A stretch of DNA of 64,000 bases from Bacteroidota bacterium (GTDB taxonomy: Bacteria; Bacteroidota; Bacteroidia; Sphingobacteriales; Sphingobacteriaceae): the NCBI GenBank assembly GCA_026224775.1, contig JAMFRP010000026.1:62001-126000 (forward strand). The letters are read 5' to 3'. Each line of letters starts with the position of its first letter. Position 1 is the stretch's first letter. Below are positions 51,709-60,234 of this stretch, piece after piece. Under the pieces are notes generated by a model. The model was not told the DNA's origin. It saw only the letters and a program-made list of their open reading frames with translations, and made no database searches. Position numbers and translations under genes: made by a program.

Positions 51709-53469
51709 TTATTTTTTATCTGCAACTAAAAATATAGCCGAATACGACGGTATACTAACTGTAATTCCGCCTGATATGCTGGCGGTACTTGCCGGTATCG
51801 TAGTATAATTTGATGGCCCATCCGAACTTGTTGCCGGCCCTACGCCATTTACGTAAACCTGATGCGAAAATGGAGCATTGTCAGTACCACCTGTTAGCGT
51901 GTAATAATAGTAATTAGCGCCCGCCGCAAAGTTTTTAAAATTAACAGTTACTACACGGTTCCCGATACCTGTATTTACTAAAATAACACCCGCTTGCCCA
52001 GAGGTATAGGATGAGCCATAGGCCGATATATCAGCATTGCTTGACGCGGTAGTTAACAAATGGTCACCAATATAACTTTGAAAAAAATACATGTAATAAA
52101 ACGGAGGCCTTGGGTTCCATGCAGGTGCACCCGGTTCGGCACCCTGGTATGGCGCTGAGTTATTGAATATGCCCATATCATCACCATTATCATATGAATT
52201 TGCCAAATCCCAACGACTTGTCATGCTGATCTGGTCTTTCAATGCTTCGCCCAAAGTCATAACCGCATGTAAGCCAGCTATATTTGATACCATTTGGGAT
52301 GACCCTGTCGAAAAAATATTCCACTCATCCATTGCAACCGGTTTTTGGGTAACCCCTGCATTTGCTACCGATGTTTTTACCCATGCCATCATTTGGCTTG
52401 TGCCCGGTGCCGGAGTGCCTAATATAACACTGGGTTGTGAATTTTGCTCATAAGGGGTATAATAATTATGGAGAACAAAAAAGTCGGCACTGTTACCCTC
52501 GGCTTTTAAAACATTGCTGTTCCAGTTACTTACCTGGCCTTCACTAGCACCGTTTTGGTCAGCAGCACCATCTAAAACAACACCTATTTTGATGTTGGTA
52601 TTGCCAACTTGTACCGCAGCTGCGCGCATCGAATCAGCAAAAACCTTAAAGTGGTTTCCATAAGTTGTCCCATCCTGTATTTGTACCTGCCCATCCTTGT
52701 TTTGGGTTTGATCAATGCGATAACCGGCTTCCCAATTGCCATATATTTCGTTACCAACTTCCCAATAAGTGGTGCGGCCCTTGTCATATCTAACCCAATT
52801 AGCGGCATAATGCGCAGCCATTGCAACCGGGTTAGCACTTGTGCCATAACGCGCGTAGCCATAGTTAACGGTAATTAAACCGGTACTTTTTGTTTGTTGT
52901 AATGTAGAATAATAATTATCAACCGTCATGGTTGTTGATGATAAACTGTTGCCAAACCAATAGCCCGCCGCCGAAGGAGTACCATTATCGTCTAAAAGTT
53001 GAGCGGGCGCATCAGCAGGCGCGGTATTTGATTGATCCCAGAAATAAATATCCGACAAACTACCACCCGGAAACCTGAGGATGTTAGGTGATAAGCTACT
53101 AATATTATTAATTAATACAGGCACGGTTGAAATTGGGCCCATAAAAGGGTTGGTATTGTTACCAAACTCTAAACTTGACACCCTGGTTATTTCCTTACTT
53201 ACATCAACCGTAACAATAACTGCTCCGTCTGCAGAGGGTTTTGCTGCCGCCTTTGTTGACGGGGCAACCCATGTTTTTGCCTGCCAGTTATTTAAAAAGA
53301 AGCCTTGTGTACTGGCAATAGCGGGTTCGGTTGGCGCTACAATGGTGGTATTGGTTGTATCTGTTGTACTACTGCCGCCGCTATTGTTTGATGAGCTATC
53401 TTTTTTACATGCCTGCAGCATCATGCCGCATCCCGCTATAATTAAACACGTTTTGTTGAAATTCTTCAT
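51709..53469 (-). CDS. Surface lipoprotein clan GH-A glycoside hydrolase, family uncertain
   Basis: This is a 586-residue protein. LQACKKDSSSN gives a lipobox with a CKKD-type surface export signal, followed by a Ser/Thr-rich linker to about residue 55. NILRFPGGSLSDIYFWD and TTYWEVGNEIYGNWEAGYR (acid/base Glu in GNE) and PVAMDEWNIF (nucleophile Glu in DEW) have the clan GH-A spacing of GH44/GH51/GH39-type enzymes. A C-terminal beta-sandwich ends the protein. Position in the operon suggests it opens mannan at the cell surface, where GH26 is not anchored. The exact family is not clear to me. Confidence 0.72.
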   Translation of the reverse strand: MKNFNKTCLIIAGCGMMLQACKKDSSSNNSGGSSTTDTTNTTIVAPTEPAIASTQGFFLNNWQAKTWVAPSTKAAAKPSADGAVIVTVDVSKEITRVSSLEFGNNTNPFMGPISTVPVLINNISSLSPNILRFPGGSLSDIYFWDQSNTAPADAPAQLLDDNGTPSAAGYWFGNSLSSTTMTVDNYYSTLQQTKSTGLITVNYGYARYGTSANPVAMAAHYAANWVRYDKGRTTYWEVGNEIYGNWEAGYRIDQTQNKDGQVQIQDGTTYGNHFKVFADSMRAAAVQVGNTNIKIGVVLDGAADQNGASEGQVSNWNSNVLKAEGNSADFFVLHNYYTPYEQNSQPSVILGTPAPGTSQMMAWVKTSVANAGVTQKPVAMDEWNIFSTGSSQMVSNIAGLHAVMTLGEALKDQISMTSRWDLANSYDNGDDMGIFNNSAPYQGAEPGAPAWNPRPPFYYMYFFQSYIGDHLLTTASSNADISAYGSSYTSGQAGVILVNTGIGNRVVTVNFKNFAAGANYYYYTLTGGTDNAPFSHQVYVNGVGPATSSDGPSNYTTIPASTASISGGITVSIPSYSAIFLVADKK

Positions 53470-53473
53470 GCGT

Positions 53474-54685
53474 TTATTTACTTATACGTTTAATAATCTC
53501 TATGCATGCCCGGCTGTTATGGTATGGGCATTTCCAAATACCTGCTTTGTCCTCACCTTTCATTATTTCACCATTCTCATCTATGCCCCAAAGCCATTCG
53601 CCATTCTTTTTGTCTAATATTTTAGCTTTAATGTATTGCCAGTTTTGTTCAACTATGGTCAGGTATTTTTCGTTACCCGTTATTTGCCAGGTATTATAAA
53701 AACCAACAATGGCTTCAGCCTGTACCCACCAGTGCTTTTGTTTAATGAGCTGATGATCGGCAGGCTCATATTCATACCAAAGACCGCCATCATCATCCAA
53801 ACCAGCTATAGTAGCTTCGGTTATTGGGATATTGATGGCCTTAATCTTTTCAATCAATAAATCATTGTTAATCACTTCGGCCGCTTCTTGTAAAAGCCAG
53901 GTAGTTTCTATATCATGGCCGTATGATATTAATCCTGATTTACTGTTCCAATCTTCATCAAAAAATAATAAACAATGATGTGTTTTTAGGTCGATAAAAT
54001 GATCTAAAAAGTTATGGATCAGTATTTCAATCTGCTGTTTTAACTCTTCAGGTTGCCAAATACGGTATAAGGTTGTGTAAGCCTCCAAAACGTGCAGATG
54101 CGTGTTCATTGTCTTTTTCTCATTGGCATCCTTTGCACTTAACCGGAGATCATTAAGCGGTTGCCAATCTCTCGTAAAAGCTTCTAAATAACCAGTGTTT
54201 TTAGTGTCAAAGCTGTTTTTAACTAACAAGTTATAAAGTTCAATGGCTAATGTTTTGGCTTCTTCATTACCTGATGCAATGCAATATTCACTCAAGCCAT
54301 AAATGGTAAACGCATTAGCATATACCTGCTTTTTGGTATCGAGGGGTTTGCCTTCATAATCCACCGACCAGTAAACGCCGCCAAATTCGTTGTCAATAAA
54401 ATGGTCAATTATGAATTGATACGCTCTTTCGGCATATTGTAAGTAATCAGGATTTTTAGTGAGATTATAAGCAGCAGAGAACGACCACAATATCCGTGCA
54501 TTTAAAACAGAACCTTTGGGTGAATTTTCAATTACCTTATTTTGCTCATCAATTCGACCCACAAATCCGCCATATACCCCGTCGGTAGTGTTGTTCATCC
54601 AATAGCTAAAAATGTTGCTTAACTCATCGCTAAGCTCATTTTTTAGTACTGCAAGCTGATCTTCAACGGGCTGATTGTGTACCAT
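53474..54685 (-). CDS. Cellobiose/mannobiose 2-epimerase
   Basis: This 403-residue AGE-superfamily (alpha/alpha)6-barrel protein has HLHVLEAYTTLYR (His196 or 198), SYGHDIETTWLL (His257) and CPYHNSRACIEI (His389), which match the catalytic histidines of cellobiose 2-epimerases. With the GH130 phosphorylase next to it, its job is probably to turn mannobiose (Man-Man) into Man-Glc. The first codon of the longer frame is GTG at 54694; ATG at 54685 is likely. It is cytoplasmic, with no signal peptide. Confidence 0.9.
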   Translation of the reverse strand: MVHNQPVEDQLAVLKNELSDELSNIFSYWMNNTTDGVYGGFVGRIDEQNKVIENSPKGSVLNARILWSFSAAYNLTKNPDYLQYAERAYQFIIDHFIDNEFGGVYWSVDYEGKPLDTKKQVYANAFTIYGLSEYCIASGNEEAKTLAIELYNLLVKNSFDTKNTGYLEAFTRDWQPLNDLRLSAKDANEKKTMNTHLHVLEAYTTLYRIWQPEELKQQIEILIHNFLDHFIDLKTHHCLLFFDEDWNSKSGLISYGHDIETTWLLQEAAEVINNDLLIEKIKAINIPITEATIAGLDDDGGLWYEYEPADHQLIKQKHWWVQAEAIVGFYNTWQITGNEKYLTIVEQNWQYIKAKILDKKNGEWLWGIDENGEIMKGEDKAGIWKCPYHNSRACIEIIKRISK

Positions 54686-54694
54686 TTTTTGCAC

Positions 54695-55888
54695 TTATCC
54701 TTTTTTTTCCTGAGCCAATATGTTATTATTAGCCGCAATTATTTTGTTTAACGTATCAACTGATGCTGCTGAACGCAAACCATCTGCCGGGTTATTCATT
54801 ACATAGTCTAATAGTTTTGGCAGGGTAGAGGTAGCCACATGCATTCGGGTGTCAGATGATGCGTAATAGATATAAACTGTGCCATCCTCGTCAATTACCC
54901 AGCCGTTACAGAAAACAACATTTGGTACATCGCCGGTATATTCATCATCAGCAGGCGCTATAAAATAACCGCCAGGTTTGTAAATTACCTTAGTAAGGTC
55001 ATGCAAATCAGTCATAAACATGTATAACACATACCTTAAGCCCGCGGCAGTATGACGCACACCATGGGCTAAATGCAGCCAGCCATGTTCGGTTTTAATT
55101 GGGGCAGGGCCCTGCCCGTTTTTAGCCTCGTAAACGGTGTGGTATATTTTATTGTCGATGATGTCTTCATGATCTATAACTGCATGTTCAATATCATCAC
55201 ACACAGCAAAACCTATACCACCACCTTTACCTGCATTAATAAAACTATCCTGCGGGCGTGTGTAAAAAGCATATTTGCCATTAACAAATTCCGGGTGCAA
55301 TACAACATTACGTTGTTGGGCCGATGGCGTTTTCAAATCGGGCAAACGTTCCCAATTGGTGAAATCATGAGTGCGGGCAATACCGCAAGCCGCAACAGCC
55401 ATTGATTGATCGTAAGCTGGCGCTTCAGGGTCGCGCCTTTCAGTACAAAACAAAGCATATATCCAGCCATCAGCATGTTCTGTTAAGCGAGCATCGTATA
55501 TGTTTGTATCAGGCCTGTCTGTTTCGGGCATATTAACGGGCTTTTCCCAAAATACGAAGTTGTCTATACCGTTAGGACTCTCCGCGATAGCGAAAAATGA
55601 TTTACGGTCGACACCTTCTACACGGGCCATCAGTAAGTATTTGCCTTTCCATTTTATGGCGCCTGCGTTAAACGCGGCATTAACGCCAAAGCGCTCCATT
55701 AAATATGGGTTGGTTTTAGGATTTAAATCATATTTCCAAAAAACCGGTGTATGGGCTGCTGTTAATACAGGATTTATATATCGGTCATATACGCCATTAC
55801 CAAGCCCTGCTATTTTGTTTGGCGTAGTAATAAGCTTATCGTAAGCATTTTCTAATGCTGATAACCGTTGTTCAAATTCTCTCGTCAT
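54695..55888 (-). CDS. GH130 4-O-beta-D-mannosyl-D-glucose phosphorylase
   Basis: This 397-residue cytoplasmic protein has FNAGAIKWKGKYLLMARVEG (about residues 73-92), DTNIYDARLTEH with the proton-donor Asp132, and HPEFVNGKYAFYTRPQDSF, all in line with the MGP branch of GH130. It splits Man-Glc with phosphate to mannose-1-phosphate and glucose. Together with the epimerase downstream it forms the standard two-enzyme route for mannobiose in Bacteroidota. It starts 8 bp after the symporter gene. Confidence 0.92.
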   Translation of the reverse strand: MTREFEQRLSALENAYDKLITTPNKIAGLGNGVYDRYINPVLTAAHTPVFWKYDLNPKTNPYLMERFGVNAAFNAGAIKWKGKYLLMARVEGVDRKSFFAIAESPNGIDNFVFWEKPVNMPETDRPDTNIYDARLTEHADGWIYALFCTERRDPEAPAYDQSMAVAACGIARTHDFTNWERLPDLKTPSAQQRNVVLHPEFVNGKYAFYTRPQDSFINAGKGGGIGFAVCDDIEHAVIDHEDIIDNKIYHTVYEAKNGQGPAPIKTEHGWLHLAHGVRHTAAGLRYVLYMFMTDLHDLTKVIYKPGGYFIAPADDEYTGDVPNVVFCNGWVIDEDGTVYIYYASSDTRMHVATSTLPKLLDYVMNNPADGLRSAASVDTLNKIIAANNNILAQEKKG

Positions 55889-55896
55889 TTCAGTAA

Positions 55897-57729
55897 TTAA
55901 TAGTCTTTTAATTTATTCCACCAGGTTTTTTTAAGTATAGCAATGATGACAGCCAGTAGGGCTATAGTCACCATTAACGGTAACTTTTGCATCAGTATTA
56001 AGTACATGGGCAATATGGTGAGGCATAGCTGTGCGATAGTGCCAATCACCACATTGAACATATTGAGTTTAAAGTTTTTGTTTGATTGAAAGTCGGGGTC
56101 ATCAGCCCTAACCAGGGCTTCAATATGGCCCCATGCACCCCATGGGCGTACATTGATGTAGAATGAACGCAGAACGGCTATGTCAGTAGGAGGAGCCGTA
56201 TAGGTGCCAATTATGGCGCCCGCAATTGATACTACAAATAATACCGGGAACCAATACAAAACATGCCCTGCATCAACCGTTACTGCCAATACCATTGCTG
56301 TCGCGATACCGCTTAGCATCCCCCAGAAAAAGCCGTTGGCATTAAAACGCCACCAATGCCATTTTAAAACATTTGATACAATATAACCGCTATATAGTGC
56401 CGATACGATGAATTGTAAGGCTGCATTAATATTTTTTATACAAAAACCTAATAAAACACCTATTGCTACTACAATAATGCCCATCAGGTAATTCATGGTC
56501 ATTATTTTTTTGGTTGATGCTTTGGGATCAACGTATTTTACATAAATATCATTAACAATATAAGCCTGTGCGGCGTTAAGCGTACCACTAAAAGTGCTCA
56601 TGAAAGCGCCAAGCAAACCTGCAAGCAACAAACCAACTAAACCAACCGGTAAAAAGTTGTTTATCACCGCAGGTAAAATGCGTTCAAAGTCAATCGCTCC
56701 TGTGGCATCTTTTAAGTTCATTTGGTGGTAATACAACAATCCTAATAAGGTTAAGCTTATAATTAGTGCGTAACGGATTGGCAACAAAATAATATTGACA
56801 AAACCGCTCATCTTACTCGCCTCCTCAGGTGTGCGAGTTGATAATATCTTCTGCATATCATAAGTTGGCGCAGGGCCGGCAAGTGCCGCGAAAAATCCCC
56901 TGAAGGTCATCATCATAAAAAATACACCGAAAAGTGAATAGCCGTCTTCCTTTATTTTTTGATTTACTTCGGTAATGATGTTCGTCCAGTTTAGGTCGAG
57001 GTGCAAGCCAAAAAACGGACTATACCAGCCGTTGGGTACATTTAGCGCATGCCCTTGCAGCTTCATTATCGCTATAACGGAAATCCAGATGCAGGCGGCA
57101 GTCATTACGATATATTTGATCACATCGCCCAAAACAATGCCATGCATCCCACCCAAGATGGAGTAGAACATGGCGAACAGGGTGAAAATTATCCCGTAAA
57201 ACTGCGGTACATATTTAAGCGGCACATCGAACGGCACGTATGCCTTTACAGCATCCCACGGGGCAAATATTTCGATGAATTTGCCAAGGCCAATGAAGCC
57301 ATAAGCCAGGTATCCAAAGCAACAAAACAGGGCAAATACAATTACGATGATGTGCGATGCACGAACGGCTTTCCCGCTATCGCCAAACCTGGTTTTTAAC
57401 CATTCAGCACCGGTTGACGCGTTTGACCGGCGCAGCCAGCGGGATAGATACATCATTAAAAATACCTGGTTAAATACCGGCCAAAGCCAGGGTATCCAAA
57501 TGCTTTTCATTCCGTAAGCGAAGCAAAGGCTTACCATCCACATGGTGCCGCTAATGTCGAACATGTCTGATGCATCGCTTAGGCCAAGCATATACCAGGG
57601 CAGCGATTTGCCGCCAAGCATATAACTTTCTTTATTCTTTTTTGCCTTTTTGCGATACCATAAACCAATAAATACGGTTGTAAGTAAATACAACGCAATT
57701 ATTGATAGATCTATAAAAGATAGATGCAT
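55897..57729 (-). CDS. SSS-family sodium/solute symporter (mannobiose-type sugar)
   Basis: This 610-residue membrane protein has about 13-15 transmembrane segments and starts with SFIDLSIIALYLLTTVFIGLWY. GLLGAFMSTFSGTLNAAQAYIVNDIY (about residues 370-395) is the SSS-family signature region with helix-breaking glycines. In this operon it should import mannosyl disaccharides across the inner membrane with sodium. It is the first gene of the leftward unit that carries GH130, epimerase and the hydrolases. The gap of 181 bp before the AraC gene end could hold its promoter, though no box was clear. Confidence 0.9.
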   Translation of the reverse strand: MHLSFIDLSIIALYLLTTVFIGLWYRKKAKKNKESYMLGGKSLPWYMLGLSDASDMFDISGTMWMVSLCFAYGMKSIWIPWLWPVFNQVFLMMYLSRWLRRSNASTGAEWLKTRFGDSGKAVRASHIIVIVFALFCCFGYLAYGFIGLGKFIEIFAPWDAVKAYVPFDVPLKYVPQFYGIIFTLFAMFYSILGGMHGIVLGDVIKYIVMTAACIWISVIAIMKLQGHALNVPNGWYSPFFGLHLDLNWTNIITEVNQKIKEDGYSLFGVFFMMMTFRGFFAALAGPAPTYDMQKILSTRTPEEASKMSGFVNIILLPIRYALIISLTLLGLLYYHQMNLKDATGAIDFERILPAVINNFLPVGLVGLLLAGLLGAFMSTFSGTLNAAQAYIVNDIYVKYVDPKASTKKIMTMNYLMGIIVVAIGVLLGFCIKNINAALQFIVSALYSGYIVSNVLKWHWWRFNANGFFWGMLSGIATAMVLAVTVDAGHVLYWFPVLFVVSIAGAIIGTYTAPPTDIAVLRSFYINVRPWGAWGHIEALVRADDPDFQSNKNFKLNMFNVVIGTIAQLCLTILPMYLILMQKLPLMVTIALLAVIIAILKKTWWNKLKDY

Positions 57730-57910
57730 GGGTGTGTTTTTATAAAATTAATATATGGCTCGCTACAGCTTTATTAACCTTTTTGAGAGGGGGTAAAACT
57801 GGTTTTATTGGCTGTAGCTAAATTAAAATGGATACTAACAGTATACTAATACTATTTTAACCATTTAAAATACATAAACTGTTAATAAAGGTGTTAGTTG
57901 GTGTTTTGGG

Positions 57911-58786
57911 TTATATAAATATCCGGTTGCCGGTATATGTTTCCCTAAAATCTTTAGGGATGCAAAACTTCTTCCGTTTAAATATCCGGTTGAAGTTTGA
58001 TATATTATTAAATCCGCATTTATAAGCAATTTCGGCAACGGTATTGGTAGTGTCGATCAGCATTCTTGATGCATGTCCCAGGCGGATTTCATTCAAACTA
58101 TCGATGAACGTTTTTCCGGTTCTTTTTTTGATGAATCTGCTGAAAGATGCCTCCGGCATATTGGCTATTTTGGCTACCTCGGCCAAGGTAATCTGCATAT
58201 TGTAATGGCCGTTCATATACTCAAATACCTTCTCAATACGCCTGCTGTTGTAATGAAACTGTTCGTTTGAAAAACTGGAATCCGACAGTGTTTTCATGTT
58301 GCGGGATATGGAAAGATCATGCAATATGGAAAGCAATTCCAGTACCGAATCAAATCCGCTTTTTTTGTTTAATGAGTATATGCGATCTTTTAACACCGCT
58401 ATGGTTTCAGGTGAGAATAGTATGCCTCTTTGCGAGCGCTCAATCATGTTTTTAACGAAGCTTAACTGGTTGCGCCTCAAAAATTTATCATCAAACAAAT
58501 CCTTATGAAACTGTATGGTTACCTCGGTGATTGATTTGCTTTGGCATTGGTGTGTAAACCACGCATGGTATACGTTTGGGCCAACAAGTACCAGCTCCAG
58601 GTCCTCAATTACTTCAATGTGGCCGCCAACAACTCTTTTTGCCCCTTTTGCATTAATAATAAGGTTGAGTTCGTACTCATCATGATAGTGCAAAGGGAAG
58701 TCGAATTTTTCTTTGACCCTTGAGAAAATTGTAAAGCAATCGCCGGGAGTTAACGGCGTTATTTCGCGCATTACGTTACTTGTCAT
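57911..58786 (-). CDS. AraC-family regulator of the mannan locus
   Basis: This 291-residue protein has an N-terminal cupin domain (FDFPLHYHDEYELNLIIN, about residues 29-46) and a C-terminal double HTH: ITLAEVAKIANMPEASFSRFIKKRTG and NTVAEIAYKCGFNNISNFNRIFKRK, with the PKDFRETY end. It lies between the SusCDE operon and the symporter operon on the same strand, so it likely senses a sugar ligand and activates one or both. Bacteroidota mannan loci often use hybrid two-component sensors, so a single AraC protein is notable. Confidence 0.88.
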   Translation of the reverse strand: MTSNVMREITPLTPGDCFTIFSRVKEKFDFPLHYHDEYELNLIINAKGAKRVVGGHIEVIEDLELVLVGPNVYHAWFTHQCQSKSITEVTIQFHKDLFDDKFLRRNQLSFVKNMIERSQRGILFSPETIAVLKDRIYSLNKKSGFDSVLELLSILHDLSISRNMKTLSDSSFSNEQFHYNSRRIEKVFEYMNGHYNMQITLAEVAKIANMPEASFSRFIKKRTGKTFIDSLNEIRLGHASRMLIDTTNTVAEIAYKCGFNNISNFNRIFKRKKFCIPKDFRETYTGNRIFI

Positions 58787-58829
58787 ATCAATAAATTTGA
58801 GGTGTACTTAATTGGTTAAGATATTGATA

Positions 58830-58837
58830 CAAATTTA
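58830..58837 (-). promoter_or_regulatory. Candidate -7 box (TAAATTTG) before the AraC gene
   Basis: On the minus strand the octamer matches TAnnTTTG about 44 bp upstream of the AraC start. No good -33 TTG is seen at the normal distance, so the call rests on one element only. Confidence 0.28.
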
Positions 58838-58880
58838 ACATATTATTAATCGGAATGCGATTTGTTTCAAATTATCTATT

Positions 58881-58920
58881 AAAAAAATGCCATCACCCAT
58901 ACTAAGGTGATGGCATTTGT
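58881..58920 (-). terminator. Terminator of the SusCDE transcript
   Basis: A perfect 13-bp stem (58885-58897 with 58906-58918, reading AAATGCCATCACC) has an 8-nt loop and, on the minus strand, a T-run immediately after. It lies about 100 bp after the surface glycan-binding protein gene, before the AraC gene, and so separates the two units. Confidence 0.85.
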
Positions 58921-58974
58921 AACCAAACATTAACCAATTCTTATTTCGTTATTACAACGTTATGTATGTTGTAT

Positions 58975-59012
58975 AATTAACACCCGATGTTGGTTAACAT
59001 CAGGTGTTAATT
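58975..59012 (-). promoter_or_regulatory. Stable hairpin at the SusCDE 3' end
   Basis: Arms AATTAACACC-C-GATGTT (58975-58991) and AACATC-A-GGTGTTAATT (58996-59012) pair over 16 bp with one C-A mismatch and a GGTT loop. It has no T-run. It lies 8 bp from the stop codon and could protect the transcript from 3' decay or slow polymerase ahead of the terminator. Confidence 0.45.
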
Positions 59013-59019
59013 TGTGTTG

Positions 59020-60234
59020 TTATTTTAACAGTACCACATCATCAAAATAGAATGTTTCGTTCTGATCATTGGGACCTTGTATAAAGAACCCGAAATTTTT
59101 TGATCCCTGTAAATTAAGTGTCGACAACGGCATTTTAAAATAAGTCCAAACTCCAGCCGGAACAGTAATAGGAGTGCTGGTATCTGAATTTCCGAATCCT
59201 CCGCGGGTATCAGCTGTAAGGTAAAGGGTGTAATTTTCAAGACCACCTTTTATCCAGAAAGATAAGTAGTTGTAACTCGCTGTTGGTAAGCCTGTACCCC
59301 CGGTGCCAAAACCATCTGCAGACCAATCACCTTTATCATATGTTGCTGCAAAAGAGCTGGTGCCAGTTTTAGCTACTGTAGTAGAAATTGCGGTTGGACC
59401 CCATGAACTACTGTACCATCCGTTGCTGTAATTATCAGTGAAAACCTGATAAGCATTATCCAGATCATTAAATTGTGCTGAGGAAACTGCGGTAGCTCCG
59501 GTATTGGCTCCTGATGTATAAATGAATTGAAGAGGAGTGGTGGTAGCTGTAGATGTTGGCATTTTTAAAACCATAGTGCTATCACTCTGAGATACTATTG
59601 TTGCCACATCGCCGGTTGTTTTCAATTTAACTGATGTTACAGAAGCAAAGCCCTGGCCGGTTAAGCTAATTAGGGAATTAACTGTAAAATCATTAGTTGA
59701 ATATGTTAAAACAGTTGGTGCCGGTGGTAAAACAGTGAAGGCATAAGTAACAGAGCCATGCAATGTGGTAACCACTATGGTATTAGGTTGTGGTTGCGTG
59801 GTTGGAATAGTGCTTGGTATGTTAAATATAAGCTCACTATCAGACCCCAGTGCTCTGTTAAAGTAAACAGTTACGCCATTGATTACCAATTTGGTAGCTG
59901 AACCTAAATTTTTACCTATAATTTCATAGGTGTTGTTTAGGTTGCCAGTGGCTGTTGTTGAATCTTGAGCCGAGTAACCATTTGGTGGGTTTGTTTGCGT
60001 TGTAGTACTGGCAGTTCCTGTTGTATCGTATGTTGTATAAGTTTTTGTTACAGAATCTGTAAGCACCTTACCCAAAGTACGTATACGTGTAATAACAGGT
60101 GCTCCTGTTCCGGCGGTATAGCCTTCGCTATTTTGCTTTTTGCAGGAAGCAAAACCCAGCACCATCAAAGCTGATAGTACCCAGGTTAAGTTTTTCGATT
60201 GTTGAAATTTATTTTTTTTCATGATAGGTTTCAT
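59020..60234 (-). CDS. Surface glycan-binding lipoprotein (SusE/SGBP-type)
   Basis: This 404-residue protein has a lipobox LGFASCKKQNSEG. It contains at least two IPT/TIG-type immunoglobulin-like repeats (about residues 42-160 and 168-260: YEIIGKNLGSATKLVINGV; ISLTGQGFASVTSVKLKT) and ends with a binding domain of CBM-like shape (VFTDNYSNGWYSSSWGPT, then VWTYFKMPLSTLNLQGSKNFGFF). This is the usual make-up of surface glycan-binding proteins downstream of SusD. It should hold mannan on the cell surface. Its ATG at 60234 overlaps the SusD stop; ATG 60222 is an alternative. Confidence 0.83.
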   Translation of the reverse strand: MKPIMKKNKFQQSKNLTWVLSALMVLGFASCKKQNSEGYTAGTGAPVITRIRTLGKVLTDSVTKTYTTYDTTGTASTTTQTNPPNGYSAQDSTTATGNLNNTYEIIGKNLGSATKLVINGVTVYFNRALGSDSELIFNIPSTIPTTQPQPNTIVVTTLHGSVTYAFTVLPPAPTVLTYSTNDFTVNSLISLTGQGFASVTSVKLKTTGDVATIVSQSDSTMVLKMPTSTATTTPLQFIYTSGANTGATAVSSAQFNDLDNAYQVFTDNYSNGWYSSSWGPTAISTTVAKTGTSSFAATYDKGDWSADGFGTGGTGLPTASYNYLSFWIKGGLENYTLYLTADTRGGFGNSDTSTPITVPAGVWTYFKMPLSTLNLQGSKNFGFFIQGPNDQNETFYFDDVVLLK

